64,000 nt of DNA, taken from assembly GCF_000315365.1 (NCBI RefSeq), contig NZ_CAOS01000007.1:46567-110566 (forward strand). Reading direction: 5' to 3'. Source of the stretch: Desulforamulus hydrothermalis Lam5 = DSM 18033 (lineage in GTDB: Bacteria; Bacillota; Desulfotomaculia; Desulfotomaculales; Desulfotomaculaceae). Both the position numbers and the translations under genes were made by a program. The notes below the pieces were generated by a model. That model had not been told where the DNA came from. It made no database searches and was given only the letters and a program-made list of their open reading frames with translations. Position 1 is the first letter of the stretch; the number at the start of each line of letters is the position of its first letter. Below are positions 10,365 to 20,013 of this stretch, one piece after another.

Positions 10365-10385
10365 CACGGGAGGTGTATTTGTAAT

Positions 10386-10757
10386 ATGGCACGTATTGCC
10401 GGGGTGGACCTGCCGAAAGATAAACGGGCAGTAATCGGACTTACCTATATTTACGGTATCGGTAAGCCCACCGCTGAAAAAATTCTGGCCCAAACCGGTG
10501 TGAACCCGGACACCAGAATTAAGGATTTGACTGAAGAAGAAGTTAACAAACTGCGTGATTACATTGATAAAAACATTAAGGTTGAAGGTGACCTGCGTCG
10601 GGAAGTCGCTCTCAACATTAAGCGCCTCATTGAGATTGGCTGCTATCGTGGTGTCAGACACCGTCGTGGCTTGCCTGTACGCGGCCAGCGCACCAAAACC
10701 AATGCTCGTACCCGCAAGGGTCCCAAGAAAACCGTTGGCGCACGCAAGAAAAAGTAA
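10386..10757 (+). CDS. rpsM: 30S ribosomal protein S13
   Basis: 123-residue S13 of the 30S head, contacting P-site tRNA and bridging to L5. [26 protein letters not shown] at the start, [25 protein letters not shown] and the basic tail GARKKK are diagnostic. GGGAGG precedes the ATG by several bases. First small-subunit gene of the alpha-type segment. Confidence 0.98.
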   Translation: MARIAGVDLPKDKRAVIGLTYIYGIGKPTAEKILAQTGVNPDTRIKDLTEEEVNKLRDYIDKNIKVEGDLRREVALNIKRLIEIGCYRGVRHRRGLPVRGQRTKTNARTRKGPKKTVGARKKK

Positions 10758-10781
10758 CGGGAGAGGGGGTAAAGAACTGAC

Positions 10782-11171
10782 ATGGCTCGTCGCCAAGTAA
10801 GAACGAAGCGTAAAGAAAGAAAAAACATTGAGCAGGGTGTGGCTCATATCAAGTCCACCTTTAACAATACCATCGTTACCATCACTGACATGAAAGGCAA
10901 TACCCTGGGCTGGTCCAGCGCCGGTCAGGTTGGTTTCAAGGGTTCTCGTAAAAGCACTCCCTTTGCCGCCCAAATGGCTGCCGAAGCTGCTGCCAAAGAT
11001 GCCATGGAGCACGGCTTGAAAGAAGTGGAAGTCAACGTAAAAGGGCCGGGTTCCGGACGCGAGGCTGCCATTCGTTCGCTGCAGGCCGCAGGCTTAGAAG
11101 TAAGCGTTATCAAAGATGTAACACCCATTCCGCATAATGGTTGCCGGCCGCCGAAGCGCCGGAGAGTGTAA
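10782..11171 (+). CDS. rpsK: 30S ribosomal protein S11
   Basis: 129-residue S11, a platform protein near the E site and Shine-Dalgarno helix. [37 protein letters not shown] and the end [13 protein letters not shown] are typical. Full length, ATG start. It is followed by rpsD after 20 bases. Confidence 0.98.
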   Translation: MARRQVRTKRKERKNIEQGVAHIKSTFNNTIVTITDMKGNTLGWSSAGQVGFKGSRKSTPFAAQMAAEAAAKDAMEHGLKEVEVNVKGPGSGREAAIRSLQAAGLEVSVIKDVTPIPHNGCRPPKRRRV

Positions 11172-11191
11172 AGGGAGGTGCGTGAGTTTCC

Positions 11192-11818
11192 ATGGCAAGA
11201 TACACTGGTCCACAATGCCGCTTATGCCGGCGTGAAGGCCTGAAACTGTACTTAAAAGGAGACCGCTGCTACACCGGCAAATGCGCCGTCGATCGTCGCA
11301 GTTATGCTCCTGGACAGCATGGTCAAAGCCGTAAAAAGATTTCCGAATATGGCATTCAGCTGCGTGCTAAACAAAAGGCCCGCCGTATTTACGGTGTACT
11401 GGAAAAACCTTTCCGCAACTATTTTGCAAAGGCAGAGCGCCAGGCCGGCGTTACAGGCGAAAACTTACTGCGCCTGCTGGAGCGCCGCTTGGATAACGTA
11501 GTTTACCGTCTGGGTCTGGCCAGCTCCCGGGTGGAAGCACGCCAGCTGGTACGTCACGGGCATTTTACCGTCAACGGTAAAAAAGTAAATATTCCTTCTT
11601 TCCAAGTACGGGTAGGAGATGAAATTGCCGTTCGCGACAAGAGCAAAGATTCTCCCCGTATCAAGGAGTTAATGGAAAGGGCTGCTGACCGTACGCCGCC
11701 GGCCTGGTTGGAATATGACGGTCAGGAAGCCAAGGGCAGAGTCGTCGCATTACCAAGCCGGGATCAAATCGACGTGCCGGTTGAAGAACATCTGATCGTC
11801 GAATTGTATTCCAGGTAA
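11192..11818 (+). CDS. rpsD: 30S ribosomal protein S4, zinc form
   Basis: 208-residue S4, which initiates 30S assembly and forms part of the mRNA entry pore. The N-terminal domain carries C9, C12, C26 and C31, the zinc-binding C+ pattern. The S4 RNA-binding domain ([27 protein letters not shown]) follows, and the end [12 protein letters not shown] is canonical. Full length. Confidence 0.98.
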   Translation: MARYTGPQCRLCRREGLKLYLKGDRCYTGKCAVDRRSYAPGQHGQSRKKISEYGIQLRAKQKARRIYGVLEKPFRNYFAKAERQAGVTGENLLRLLERRLDNVVYRLGLASSRVEARQLVRHGHFTVNGKKVNIPSFQVRVGDEIAVRDKSKDSPRIKELMERAADRTPPAWLEYDGQEAKGRVVALPSRDQIDVPVEEHLIVELYSR

Positions 11819-11867
11819 TTGGTCGGGTATATGTTAGTTCCGGTCCGGCCAAAGGAGGGTTACCGAA

Positions 11868-12818
11868 TTGTTGGAAATTGAAAAGCCAAAGATTGAGATT
11901 GTGGAACAGAGTGAGGATAATACTTACGGTAAATTTGTAGTAGAACCGCTGGAGCGTGGCTACGGGATTACCCTGGGCAACTCACTCCGCCGGATTCTAC
12001 TTTCCTCCTTGCCTGGAGCTGCTGTGACATCTGTTAAAATTGAAGGTGTTCTGCATGAATTCAGCACAGTTCCGGGCGTTCGGGAAGACGTTACCGATAT
12101 TATCCTGAATCTGAAAAATCTTTGCCTTAAGATTCACGGTTCCGACGAGGAGAAAGTTCTTCGGGTAGAAGCCCAAACCGAAGGTCCCGTCACTGCCGGC
12201 GATATTATTCATGATGCCGATGTGGAAATATTAAACCCTGATTTGCATTTAGCTACCCTGGATGCGGGCGGTCGCCTGTTTATGGAAATAACCGCCAATA
12301 AGGGCCGGGGTTATGCCTCTGCCGAGAAAAACAAAAAGGGTGAGCATATTATCGGGGTTATTCCCGTCGACTCTATTTATACGCCGGTACGCAAGGTGAA
12401 CTACACGGTGGAGAACACTCGTGTAGGCCAGATTACTGACTACGACAAACTCACTCTTGAGGTCTGGACCAACGGCAGTATCCGACCGGACGAGGCTACC
12501 AGCCTTTCTGCCAAAATTTTAAGCGAGCATTTACGGCTGTTTATTGGTTTAACAGAGACGGTCAACGACGTTGAAATTATGGTGGAAAAAGAAGAGGAGC
12601 AAAAAGACAAGATCATGGAAATGACCATAGAAGAACTTGATCTGTCGGTGCGCTCCTATAACTGCCTGAAACGGGCTGGTATCAACACCGTCGAAGAACT
12701 GATCCAGCGCAATGAAGAAGATATGATGAAGGTGCGCAACCTTGGTAAAAAATCGCTGGAAGAAGTGGTTAATAAACTACGTGAATTAGGCCTGTCGTTA
12801 AGGCAAGACGACGAGTAA
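11868..12818 (+). CDS. rpoA: RNA polymerase alpha subunit
   Basis: 316-residue alpha subunit. The N-terminal dimerisation domain contains [21 protein letters not shown]; after an acidic linker the C-terminal domain (from about residue 250, with [20 protein letters not shown]) contacts UP elements and regulators. It starts at TTG 11868 after AAAGGAGGG. Part of the alpha operon with rpsM, rpsK, rpsD and rplQ. Confidence 0.98.
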   Translation: MLEIEKPKIEIVEQSEDNTYGKFVVEPLERGYGITLGNSLRRILLSSLPGAAVTSVKIEGVLHEFSTVPGVREDVTDIILNLKNLCLKIHGSDEEKVLRVEAQTEGPVTAGDIIHDADVEILNPDLHLATLDAGGRLFMEITANKGRGYASAEKNKKGEHIIGVIPVDSIYTPVRKVNYTVENTRVGQITDYDKLTLEVWTNGSIRPDEATSLSAKILSEHLRLFIGLTETVNDVEIMVEKEEEQKDKIMEMTIEELDLSVRSYNCLKRAGINTVEELIQRNEEDMMKVRNLGKKSLEEVVNKLRELGLSLRQDDE

Positions 12819-12832
12819 GGGAGGGACGACTT

Positions 12833-13171
12833 GTGGGCTATCGCAGATTTGGTTTAACCACCGGCCACCGCAAAGCAATGCTGAGAAACCTGGTAACTTC
12901 TTTATTCCGGGATGAGCGGATTCAAACCACCGAACCCCGGGCGAAAGACGTCCGCAGCATTGCTGAGAAGCTGGTTACAGTTGCCAAAAGAGGCGACCTG
13001 GCTGCTCGCCGCCAGTGCTTGGAATATATCTATGAAGAAGATGTAGTAAGAAAGCTGTTTGATTCCATTGCCCCGAAATACGCTGACCGCCAGGGTGGCT
13101 ATACCCGTATCGTAAAGGTAGGTTATCGCCGGGGTGACGCAGCAGAAATGGTGCTGCTGGAACTGGTATAA
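12833..13171 (+). CDS. rplQ: 50S ribosomal protein L17
   Basis: 112-residue L17, located near the tunnel exit. [24 protein letters not shown] at the start and [25 protein letters not shown] at the end are family signatures. GTG start after GGGAGG. It is the last gene of the long ribosomal cluster; a strong terminator follows 79 bases later. Confidence 0.98.
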   Translation: MGYRRFGLTTGHRKAMLRNLVTSLFRDERIQTTEPRAKDVRSIAEKLVTVAKRGDLAARRQCLEYIYEEDVVRKLFDSIAPKYADRQGGYTRIVKVGYRRGDAAEMVLLELV

Positions 13172-13249
13172 TTATGATGGCGTAAGCATCGGCGGAAACC
13201 CCGGGTTGTGCGGTTTCCGTTTCGCCTTGCCTGAAGGAAAGAGAAACGG

Positions 13250-13284
13250 CCCCGGGGCTTGCAGATACAGCCCCGGGGTTTTTT
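13250..13284 (+). terminator. Rho-independent terminator after rplQ
   Basis: A perfect 10-bp GC-rich stem (CCCCGGGGCT with AGCCCCGGGG) around a 9-base loop is followed directly by six Ts. It would end the ribosomal super-operon and separate it from the ECF transporter genes, although some read-through is possible since the next gene starts 63 bases later. Confidence 0.92.
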
Positions 13285-13346
13285 CTTAAAGGTGCCGCTG
13301 CCGCAACTTACGGCTGCCGGCAGAGCCGGCTCAGAAGGTGAAGCCA

Positions 13347-14192
13347 ATGTCAAACAAAGACAAAATTATTGAACTGCGAGGGGTAACCTTTGCTTACCCG
13401 GAAACCGACAACCGGCCTGTGTTGGATAACATCAGCCTGACGGTATACGCCGGGGAAATGCTGGCATTGCTGGGCCCCAACGGATCGGGCAAGTCGACCC
13501 TGGCCAGGCTGATGAACGGCCTGCTGCTGCCCACCGGCGGCTGCGTGCTGATCAACGGCATAGATACCGCCCGGGAAGATGCGCGTTGGGAGATTAAAAA
13601 ACAAGTGGGCATGGTGTTTCAAAACCCGGATAACCAGCTGGTGGCCGCCACCGCGGAAGAAGAACTGGCCTTCGGCATGGAAAACCTGGGCCTGGCGCCG
13701 CAGGAGATGAGGCAGCGCATCCAGACCATCAGTGCCCGCCTGCAGTTGCAGCCGCTCTTGGCTATGCCGCCGCACCGCCTGTCGGGCGGCCAGAAACAGC
13801 GCCTGGCCGTTGCCTCTGTCTTAGTTTTGCAGCCGCAGGTACTGGTGCTTGACGAGCCAACCTCCATGCTTGATCCTGCCGGGCGGCAGGAAGTTTTGGC
13901 AGAGCTGCGCCGCATCAAGCAGGACGGCCAAACAGTAGTATTAGTAACCCATGATATGACCGAAGCCCTGGCAGCAGACCGGGTGGTTGTTTTAGAACAA
14001 GGCAAAATTGTGTTTGAGGGGACACCCCGGGCCTGTTTTTCGGATGCAGCCTGGCTGACGGACCAAGGGCTGGCGGTACCGCCGGCAGTGGAGTTAGCCC
14101 ACAGAATCAGGCAGAAGGGGTTGGCGGTTCCTAAGGATTTATTTCAGGTGGCGGATTGGGTTGATTTTTTATGTCAGAAATCATCTCGTTGA
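13347..14192 (+). CDS. ecfA1: ECF transporter ATP-binding protein A1
   Basis: 281-residue ABC ATPase of an energy-coupling factor transporter for vitamins or metals. Walker A is GPNGSGKST, the Q-loop FQNPDNQLVA, the signature LSGGQKQRLAVAS and Walker B VLVLDEPT. The FQNPDNQ motif is typical of EcfA. ATG 13347 is preceded by GAAGGTGA; a GTG three codons earlier overlaps that site. The 3' end overlaps ecfA2 by 22 bases. No substrate-binding S subunit is nearby, so it probably serves several S subunits encoded elsewhere. Confidence 0.94.
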   Translation: MSNKDKIIELRGVTFAYPETDNRPVLDNISLTVYAGEMLALLGPNGSGKSTLARLMNGLLLPTGGCVLINGIDTAREDARWEIKKQVGMVFQNPDNQLVAATAEEELAFGMENLGLAPQEMRQRIQTISARLQLQPLLAMPPHRLSGGQKQRLAVASVLVLQPQVLVLDEPTSMLDPAGRQEVLAELRRIKQDGQTVVLVTHDMTEALAADRVVVLEQGKIVFEGTPRACFSDAAWLTDQGLAVPPAVELAHRIRQKGLAVPKDLFQVADWVDFLCQKSSR

Positions 14193-15043
14193 AAAACTTT
14201 AGTTTAACCTATGCTCCCGGTACTGCCCTGCAGAGACTGGCGCTGCAGGACATTAACCTGTCAGTGGCGAAAGGCGAGTACCGGGCCCTGATCGGTCCCC
14301 AGGGTTCAGGCAAATCAACCCTGTTGCAGGTGATGGCAGGGTTATTAACGGGCGAGGGACAGGTAACCGTTGCCGGTTTGGATTTGCGGCCGGCCAAAAA
14401 CCGCGATCAACTCTGGCGGCAGGTGGGTCTTGTTTTTCAATATCCTGAGCGGCAACTGTTTGAAGATACTGTTTTTAACGACGTGGCCTACGGACCCAGG
14501 AACCTGGGCCTTAACGAAGCAGAAGTGCAGCGGCGGGTCAGAGCAGCCCTGGCAGCCGTTAATTTACCTCCGGAAACACACCGGCTGTCTCCTTTTAAAC
14601 TGAGCGGCGGCCAGCAGCGCCGGGCCGCCATTGCCTGCGTGCTGGCCATGGAGCCGCGGCTGTTGCTGCTGGATGAGCCGACAGCCGGCCTGGACCCCCG
14701 GGCCAAGGGCCAACTGATGGATTTATTCAGCCGGCTTTGCCGTGAAAAACAAGTTACTGTGGTGCTGGTTACCCACGACATGGAGGAAGTGGCTCACCGG
14801 GCGGATAAAGTTACCGTTTTAAGCCAGGGCAGGGTTGTTCTGGAGGGCTGCCCCCGGCAAGTCTTTGCCTGCCGAAGCCGGCTGGCAGAGATAGGACTGG
14901 CACTGCCCTTTGCTGCCCAACTGGCCGGCGCCCTGCAGGAAAAGGGTTTGCCGGTGCGGCAGATGACAACCATGGCAGAAGCAGAGCGGCAAGTGGCCGA
15001 ATTGTTGCATAGGTGTTCAAAAATCAAGCGGGCGGGTGGCTGA
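14171..15043 (+). CDS. ecfA2: ECF transporter ATP-binding protein A2
   Basis: 290-residue partner ATPase of EcfA1. Walker A is GPQGSGKST, the Q-loop FQYPERQLFEDTV, the signature LSGGQQRRAAIA and Walker B LLLLDEPTAGLDP. FQYPERQLFE is the hallmark of the A2 type. The start ATG lies inside ecfA1, implying coupled translation. The two ATPases form a heterodimer below EcfT. Confidence 0.94.
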   Translation: MSEIISLKNFSLTYAPGTALQRLALQDINLSVAKGEYRALIGPQGSGKSTLLQVMAGLLTGEGQVTVAGLDLRPAKNRDQLWRQVGLVFQYPERQLFEDTVFNDVAYGPRNLGLNEAEVQRRVRAALAAVNLPPETHRLSPFKLSGGQQRRAAIACVLAMEPRLLLLDEPTAGLDPRAKGQLMDLFSRLCREKQVTVVLVTHDMEEVAHRADKVTVLSQGRVVLEGCPRQVFACRSRLAEIGLALPFAAQLAGALQEKGLPVRQMTTMAEAERQVAELLHRCSKIKRAGG

Positions 15044-15045
15044 CC

Positions 15046-15849
15046 ATGTCCCTTTTTTCCCATATTTCCATAGGTCAATATTATCCCGGCAGCTCATTCC
15101 TGCACCGGATGGATCCCAGGGCAAAAATCCTGGCCTTGCCGCTGCTGATAATTATGGGACTGCTGGCGGACGGCCCGGCCGGTTATATCATGGCCGGCGG
15201 GCCGGTAGTGCTGGCCCTGCTGGCGGCAGGAATACCGCCCGGCCATTTCTGGCAGGGATTACGGCCCCTGTGGATCATTTTGCTAATCGGCCTGGTCATC
15301 CAGGGTTTGACGGTACCGGGCGCAAAACTGTGGCAGTGGGGTTTTATCAGCGTCAGCCGGGAGGGCCTTAGCCTGGGACTGCTGCTTTTTTACCGGCTGA
15401 GTTTGATTATTATCTCCACCATGTTATTAACCATGACCACCACCCCGCTTAACCTGACAAGCGCCTTGGAAAAACTGTTGCAGCCCTTTAAAAAAGCCGG
15501 CGTGCCGGCTCACGAACTGGCCCTGATGATGACCATTGCCCTGCGGTTTATCCCTACATTATTAGACGAGGCCACATTAATCTTGAAAGCCCAGCAGGCC
15601 CGCGGCGGTTCCCTGAAAAGAGGCAGCCTGACGCAGCGGCTGCAGGCCCTGGTGGCATTTTTAGTGCCCCTGCTGGCCGGTTCGCTGCGGCGGGCGGATG
15701 AGCTGGCCACCGCCATGGAGGCCAGGTGCTACCGAGGCGATATCCAACGCACAAGGCTAAAACAATTGCGATACCGGCCGGCAGATATTGCGGCACTGGC
15801 GGGTTTATTCGTGCTAACGGTTGCCGTAGCGGCAGCACGCTGGAAATAA
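15046..15849 (+). CDS. ecfT: ECF transporter transmembrane protein T
   Basis: 267-residue membrane coupling subunit with about five to six hydrophobic segments. HRMDPRAKILALPLLIIMG near the N-terminus is the CbiQ/EcfT signature, and the coupling-helix region shows AQQARGG and later AMEARCYRG (Ala-Arg-Gly type motifs). ATG 15046, two bases after the ecfA2 stop, gives the normal start; an upstream GTG inside ecfA2 is not used. Confidence 0.93.
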   Translation: MSLFSHISIGQYYPGSSFLHRMDPRAKILALPLLIIMGLLADGPAGYIMAGGPVVLALLAAGIPPGHFWQGLRPLWIILLIGLVIQGLTVPGAKLWQWGFISVSREGLSLGLLLFYRLSLIIISTMLLTMTTTPLNLTSALEKLLQPFKKAGVPAHELALMMTIALRFIPTLLDEATLILKAQQARGGSLKRGSLTQRLQALVAFLVPLLAGSLRRADELATAMEARCYRGDIQRTRLKQLRYRPADIAALAGLFVLTVAVAAARWK

Positions 15850-15870
15850 CAGGACAGGGTGATGTGCGGC

Positions 15871-16614
15871 ATGAAAAATATAAAATTAACTGTAGCCTAC
15901 GACGGCACCAATTACCACGGTTTTCAGGAACAACGGGGAACCGGGCTGGCCACCGTGCAAGAGGTACTGGAAAGCACCCTCAGCAAAATTGCCAAAGACA
16001 CCATCCAGGTAATCGGGGCAGGACGTACGGATGCCGGCGTGCATGCCTGGGGCCAAGTGGTTAATTTTCGCAGCGGGCGCTGGCCGGTTCCCACCGAAAA
16101 AATTCACCTGGCCATGAACGCCCTGCTGCCGGACGATATCAAAGTGCTGCAAGCCGAGGAAGTACCGCTGGATTTTCATGCCCGGTTTTCCGCTACGGCT
16201 AAAACTTACCGCTACTCTATTTATAATCACCGGGTTATGTCCCCCCTGCACCGGCTGTACTGCTACCACGAACCCAGGCTGTTGGACGTCAGGGCCATGC
16301 AGGAAGGGGCCGCCTACCTGGTGGGTAGCCATGATTTCAAAAGTTTTCAGGCCCAGGGTACCCCGGTAAAAGACACGGTGAGAACCATTTACCGGGCAGA
16401 AATCCTCAGCGAGCCGCCGCTAATTCACCTTTACCTGAGAGGAAACGGTTTTCTTTACAATATGGTACGCATCATTACCGGTACCCTGCTGGACATCGGC
16501 ATGGGCAAAATACCGCCGTCGGCAATGGCCCAGATCATAGCAGCCCGGGACCGCACCCTGGCCGGCACCACTGTTCCGCCCCAGGGCTTGTGCTTGATGG
16601 AAGTGGAATACTAA
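15871..16614 (+). CDS. truA: tRNA pseudouridine synthase A
   Basis: 247-residue enzyme that makes pseudouridine at positions 38-40 of tRNA anticodon arms. The catalytic aspartate lies in [15 protein letters not shown] (D54). [10 protein letters not shown] at the start and [13 protein letters not shown] near the end are conserved. ATG 15871 is preferred; ATG 15862 or GTG 15859 would add three or four residues. Its place between ecfT and rplM is the standard Firmicute order. Confidence 0.95.
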   Translation: MKNIKLTVAYDGTNYHGFQEQRGTGLATVQEVLESTLSKIAKDTIQVIGAGRTDAGVHAWGQVVNFRSGRWPVPTEKIHLAMNALLPDDIKVLQAEEVPLDFHARFSATAKTYRYSIYNHRVMSPLHRLYCYHEPRLLDVRAMQEGAAYLVGSHDFKSFQAQGTPVKDTVRTIYRAEILSEPPLIHLYLRGNGFLYNMVRIITGTLLDIGMGKIPPSAMAQIIAARDRTLAGTTVPPQGLCLMEVEY

Positions 16615-16647
16615 GTGTTGTTTGTCACACAAGTCATGCCTCAATAC

Positions 16648-16676
16648 TTGACACTTCAAAGGCAATCTATTAAAAT
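16648..16676 (+). promoter_or_regulatory. Sigma-A-type promoter for rplM-rpsI
   Basis: TTGACA at 16648 and TAAAAT at 16671 are separated by exactly 17 bases, close to consensus. Transcription would start near 16684, just before the hairpin leader of rplM. Confidence 0.8.
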
Positions 16677-16688
16677 ACTATTATGTGC

Positions 16689-16727
16689 GGCTGGTTGCGA
16701 TTCCCGCCCCGTTGTCGCAAAGCAGCC
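16689..16727 (+). promoter_or_regulatory. Candidate ribosomal protein L13 leader
   Basis: A hairpin forms from GGCTG-TTGCGA (16689-16700) and TCGCAA-CAGCC (16715-16727), with small bulges and a 14-base loop. It occupies the start of the rplM transcript just before the AAGGAGGG binding site. Firmicutes have a known L13 autoregulatory leader at this position; the match here is by position and general shape only. Confidence 0.5.
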
Positions 16728-16754
16728 CAGTGCAGTAAGGAGGGTATACGGATA

Positions 16755-17186
16755 ATGAAGACAACATTCATGGCCAAGCCAGCTGAAATACAGCGCAAGT
16801 GGTATGTTATAGATGCTGAAGGAAAGGCCCTTGGTCGTGTGGCTGCAGAAGCTGCTCGTATCTTACGTGGTAAGCATACTCCCATGTACACCCCCCACGT
16901 AGATACCGGTGACCATGTAATTGTAATTAATGCTGATAAGGTAATCCTTACCGGTAAAAAGCTGGATCAAAAAATGTACACCCGGCACAGTGGGTATCCC
17001 GGCGGTTTAAAACAGTTCTCATACCGCATTATGCTGGATAAACGCCCTGAGCTGATGGTAGAAAAGGCCGTTAAAGGCATGCTGCCCCATAACCGTTTAG
17101 GCGCCCAGCAATTTAAAAAGCTGAAAGTCTACGCCGGCAGCGAACACCCCCATCAGGCTCAAAAGCCGGAAGTATGGAACTTTTAA
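16755..17186 (+). CDS. rplM: 50S ribosomal protein L13
   Basis: 143-residue L13, an early 50S assembly protein. [38 protein letters not shown] and the block [11 protein letters not shown] are diagnostic. ATG 16755 follows AAGGAGGG with good spacing; an open frame extending 24 codons upstream runs through the leader hairpin and is not coding. Operon with rpsI. Confidence 0.97.
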   Translation: MKTTFMAKPAEIQRKWYVIDAEGKALGRVAAEAARILRGKHTPMYTPHVDTGDHVIVINADKVILTGKKLDQKMYTRHSGYPGGLKQFSYRIMLDKRPELMVEKAVKGMLPHNRLGAQQFKKLKVYAGSEHPHQAQKPEVWNF

Positions 17187-17219
17187 TCATTAGAGTCTTT
17201 ACCGGAAGGAGGAAATATT

Positions 17220-17612
17220 GTGGCTCAAGTACAATTTTACGGAACCGGCCGTCGTAAAAACGCAGTGGCCAGAGTTTACCTGGTACCCGGCGAAGGCAAG
17301 GTTGTTGTAAATAACAAACAAGTATTAGAGTATTTTGGACGCAAAACCCTGGATATGGTTGTTCGCCAGCCCCTGGAGCTGACCAACACGACCGGTCGCT
17401 TTGACGTTATTGCCAAAGTGGTAGGCGGCGGTGTCAGCGGCCAGGCCGGTGCAGTCAGACACGGCATTGCCCGCGCCCTGGTGCAAGCCGACCCCAACCT
17501 GCGCCCGGTGTTAAAGCGTGCCGGCTTCCTTACCCGCGACCCGCGGATGAAAGAACGTCGCAAGTACGGTCTGAAGAAAGCCCGCCGCGCGCCTCAATTC
17601 TCCAAACGTTAA
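17220..17612 (+). CDS. rpsI: 30S ribosomal protein S9
   Basis: 130-residue S9, whose C-terminal tail reaches the P-site t[41 protein letters not shown] and the terminal ending [12 protein letters not shown] are canonical. GTG start after GGAAGGAGG. A terminator follows 8 bases after the stop. Confidence 0.98.
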   Translation: MAQVQFYGTGRRKNAVARVYLVPGEGKVVVNNKQVLEYFGRKTLDMVVRQPLELTNTTGRFDVIAKVVGGGVSGQAGAVRHGIARALVQADPNLRPVLKRAGFLTRDPRMKERRKYGLKKARRAPQFSKR

Positions 17613-17620
17613 CCTGTATC

Positions 17621-17647
17621 AAAGGAAGGCAGGAGCCTTCCTTTTTT
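17621..17647 (+). terminator. Rho-independent terminator after rpsI
   Basis: GGAAGGC (17624-17630) pairs with GCCTTCC (17635-17641) around a 4-base loop and is followed by six Ts; the AAA before the stem can extend the pairing. It ends the rplM-rpsI unit. Confidence 0.9.
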
Positions 17648-17716
17648 GCTTCTATTTTCCAGTTAAACTGCATACCATTCCTTTAGGAGACTTGTACAAC
17701 TAAAGGAGTGGTAAAC

Positions 17717-18514
17717 TTGGCTGTCATCCATGCGGTTAAAATAAAAAAAAGGTACCTCATTGGCTGTCTCGTCCTGCTGGCCCTGGCGGTTAATATATAC
17801 AAGCTGACCGGCCTGAAAACTGAAGAGCGGCACATAGCAGCCTTATCATATGTGCTGGCTAACAAAATCATTGTGGTTGACCCGGGTCATGGCGGCAGAG
17901 ATCCCGGCAAAATCGGCGTCAGCGGCGTGCCTGAAAAAGACATTAACCTGGCGGTGGCGAAACGGCTGGCAACTCTTCTGGGCGAAATGGGGGCCGCGGT
18001 AATTTTAACCCGGGACAGCGATATGGATTTATGCGATAACACAATAAGCGGGAACAAAAAAAGGCAGGATTTAAACCGGCGGGCAGAAATTGCCAACCAG
18101 AGGGAGGCCGACCTGTTTATCAGCATCCATTGCAATGGCTTCACCAGCCCCCGGGAACATGGAGCCCAGGTATTTTCGCAGCCCGGCTCAGAGGAAAGCA
18201 AGCGGCTGGCCGAAAGCATTCAGGCGGCGATGACGGATATTTTAGGCAATACTGCCCGCAAAGCCAAGCAAGTGGACTACTATGTCACGAGAACCACTAA
18301 AATGCCGGCGGCCATTGTGGAAATTGGTTTTGTTACCAACCCGAAGGAAGACCGGCTGCTGCAGGAGCCCCTGTACCAGAGCAAGGTGGCCTGGAGCATT
18401 GCAGCCGGCCTGATCAAATACTATGAAGCCAAACAAAAGGAATTGGACCCTCAAGAAAAAGAAATATTGCAAACCTTTCAACGGCAGCCGGGCAGCTATA
18501 TACCGGCGCCCTGA
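17717..18514 (+). CDS. cwlD: Spore cortex N-acetylmuramoyl-L-alanine amidase CwlD
   Basis: About 265 residues: a short cytoplasmic start, one hydrophobic segment (about residues 12-28, LIGCLVLLALAVNIYKL) as signal anchor, then an Amidase_3 zinc hydrolase domain. Zinc and catalytic residues are seen in VVDPGHGGRDPG, the E of VPEKDINL, ISIHCNG and AIVEIGFVTNPKED. CwlD removes stem peptides so that muramic delta-lactam can form in the spore cortex. TTG 17717 fits the AAAGGAG site better than GTG 17708. The position after rpsI is conserved in spore formers. Confidence 0.9.
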   Translation: MAVIHAVKIKKRYLIGCLVLLALAVNIYKLTGLKTEERHIAALSYVLANKIIVVDPGHGGRDPGKIGVSGVPEKDINLAVAKRLATLLGEMGAAVILTRDSDMDLCDNTISGNKKRQDLNRRAEIANQREADLFISIHCNGFTSPREHGAQVFSQPGSEESKRLAESIQAAMTDILGNTARKAKQVDYYVTRTTKMPAAIVEIGFVTNPKEDRLLQEPLYQSKVAWSIAAGLIKYYEAKQKELDPQEKEILQTFQRQPGSYIPAP

Positions 18515-18520
18515 CCAAAC

Positions 18521-18552
18521 CGGCCGGCCGGGCCTACCGGCCCGGCCGGTTA
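18521..18552 (+). terminator. GC-rich hairpin after cwlD
   Basis: CCGGCCGGGCC and GGCCCGGCCGG pair over 11 bp with a 4-base loop. Only a weak TTAATTA stretch follows, so termination is plausible but the T-run is poor. Confidence 0.5.
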
Positions 18553-18747
18553 ATTACTGCCCGCTACAGGAGATGCACCGGCGCATAATCACCTGCATAT
18601 TATGGTAAATTAACGAAAGAAAACAACGCAAGCAAACACCGGCAAGCCGGCTGCGGGGCCGCCGGCAATAATTGTCAGTTAAGGGGCCGGAACATTCTTA
18701 AGATGCAGCGCCGGCGGTTATCCTGCTGCGTCTATGGGGGGATGGGC

Positions 18748-19911
18748 ATGATTTATTTTGATACGGCTGCCACTTCCTGGCCTAAGCCGCCGGAAGTCTG
18801 GCAGGCAATGGAGCATTTTATCAGAGAAGTGGGAGCCAGCCCCGGCCGGGCCGGCCACCAACAAACCGTCGAGGCCAACCGCATTGTGGATGAAACCAGA
18901 CAGTTACTGGCAGACCTTTTTAATGTAGCTGACCATCATCGCATCATCTTTACCTTAAATGCCACCGACAGTTTAAACCTGGCCATTAAGGGATTGCTGC
19001 GGGCGGGCGACCATGTTATTACCAGCTCCATGGAACATAATTCGGTGACCCGCCCCCTCCATACCCTGGAATTTTACGGCGTGCAGGTAACTAAAATACA
19101 GTGCGATAAACAGGGCCATATTGACGTGAACAAAATGGCCGAAGCAATCCAACCCAACACCCGGGCCATCATTTTGACTCATGCGTCCAATGTTACCGGC
19201 ACCATTATGCCGGTGGAAGAAGCAGGGCGGCTGGCTGCCCGGCACAACATTCATTTTATCCTGGATGCGGCCCAAACGGCCGGGCTGTTGGATATTGACG
19301 TAAAAAAACTAAACATCAGCTTATTGGCTTTCCCGGGACACAAAGGGTTGCTGGGGCCCCAGGGGACGGGCGGTTTATATATACGGGAAGATGTTGAGTT
19401 AATGACCCTGCGGGAAGGGGGTACCGGCAGCGGGTCTGAAACACCCTATCAGCCCAACCTGATGCCGGAAAAATACGAAAGCGGCACCTTAAATGCAGTG
19501 GGCATTGCCGGACTGGGAGCTGGGTTAAAATTCTTGCGTAAAAAAGGTATGGCTAACATCAGAGAACACGAACTGCAACTGACCCGGCGCTTCTTAGAGG
19601 GAGCCGCCGGCATAGCCGGGCTGCAGGTTTACGGGCCAACAGAGCTGGCCAGGCGGGTGCCGGTGGTTTCCTTCCGCATTGACGGCTATAAAGCCGGGCA
19701 AGTGGGAGAACGGCTGGACAAAGAATATAACATTGCCTGCCGGGCCGGTCTGCATTGTGCCCCGGATGCCCACCGCACTCTGGGTACCTTTGAAGAAAAA
19801 CTGGTGAGGTTTAGTTTTTCTTATTACAACACGCCGGAAGAAGTGGATTATGCCCTGGCTGCCCTGCGGCAAATAGCTGCCGCAAGCCCCCTCAAGGTAC
19901 TGCCGGTATAA
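18748..19911 (+). CDS. Cysteine desulfurase family protein (class V aminotransferase)
   Basis: 387-residue PLP enzyme that likely removes sulfur from cysteine and passes it on as persulfide. The PLP lysine is in AFPGHKG (K199), with H in THASNVTG and D in FILDAAQT contacting the cofactor. A cysteine in GLHCAPDAH (C337) is at the SufS-like catalytic position. Length and motifs fit the EF2568-type family rather than IscS. ATG 18748 gives the usual MIYFDTAATS start. No SufU or IscU partner is adjacent, so the acceptor is unknown. Confidence 0.85.
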   Translation: MIYFDTAATSWPKPPEVWQAMEHFIREVGASPGRAGHQQTVEANRIVDETRQLLADLFNVADHHRIIFTLNATDSLNLAIKGLLRAGDHVITSSMEHNSVTRPLHTLEFYGVQVTKIQCDKQGHIDVNKMAEAIQPNTRAIILTHASNVTGTIMPVEEAGRLAARHNIHFILDAAQTAGLLDIDVKKLNISLLAFPGHKGLLGPQGTGGLYIREDVELMTLREGGTGSGSETPYQPNLMPEKYESGTLNAVGIAGLGAGLKFLRKKGMANIREHELQLTRRFLEGAAGIAGLQVYGPTELARRVPVVSFRIDGYKAGQVGERLDKEYNIACRAGLHCAPDAHRTLGTFEEKLVRFSFSYYNTPEEVDYALAALRQIAAASPLKVLPV

Positions 19912-19962
19912 CAAGAAAATCACATCGGCGGTGGATTTCACACAGCAGCCCCAAAATATGAA

Positions 19963-19986
19963 GCTCGCCCGTTAGAAGCGGCGAGC
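19963..19986 (+). repeat. 24-bp hairpin repeat, copy 1
   Basis: GCTCGCC, a 10-base loop containing TTAGAAG, and GGCGAGC form a 7-bp hairpin. An identical 24-base copy lies at 20252. The two copies flank the large palindrome at 20014-20211. Confidence 0.8.
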
Positions 19987-20013
19987 CGGAGTTTCGACAA
20001 ACATTATCGGTAG

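Noticed and set aside
16683..16754. N-terminal extension of rplM
   Set aside because: It runs through the leader hairpin; the family start and the ribosome binding site both fit ATG 16755.
17660..17716. Sporulation sigma-G-type promoter before cwlD
   Set aside because: TGCATA is present near 17668, but no convincing -10 was found at the right distance.
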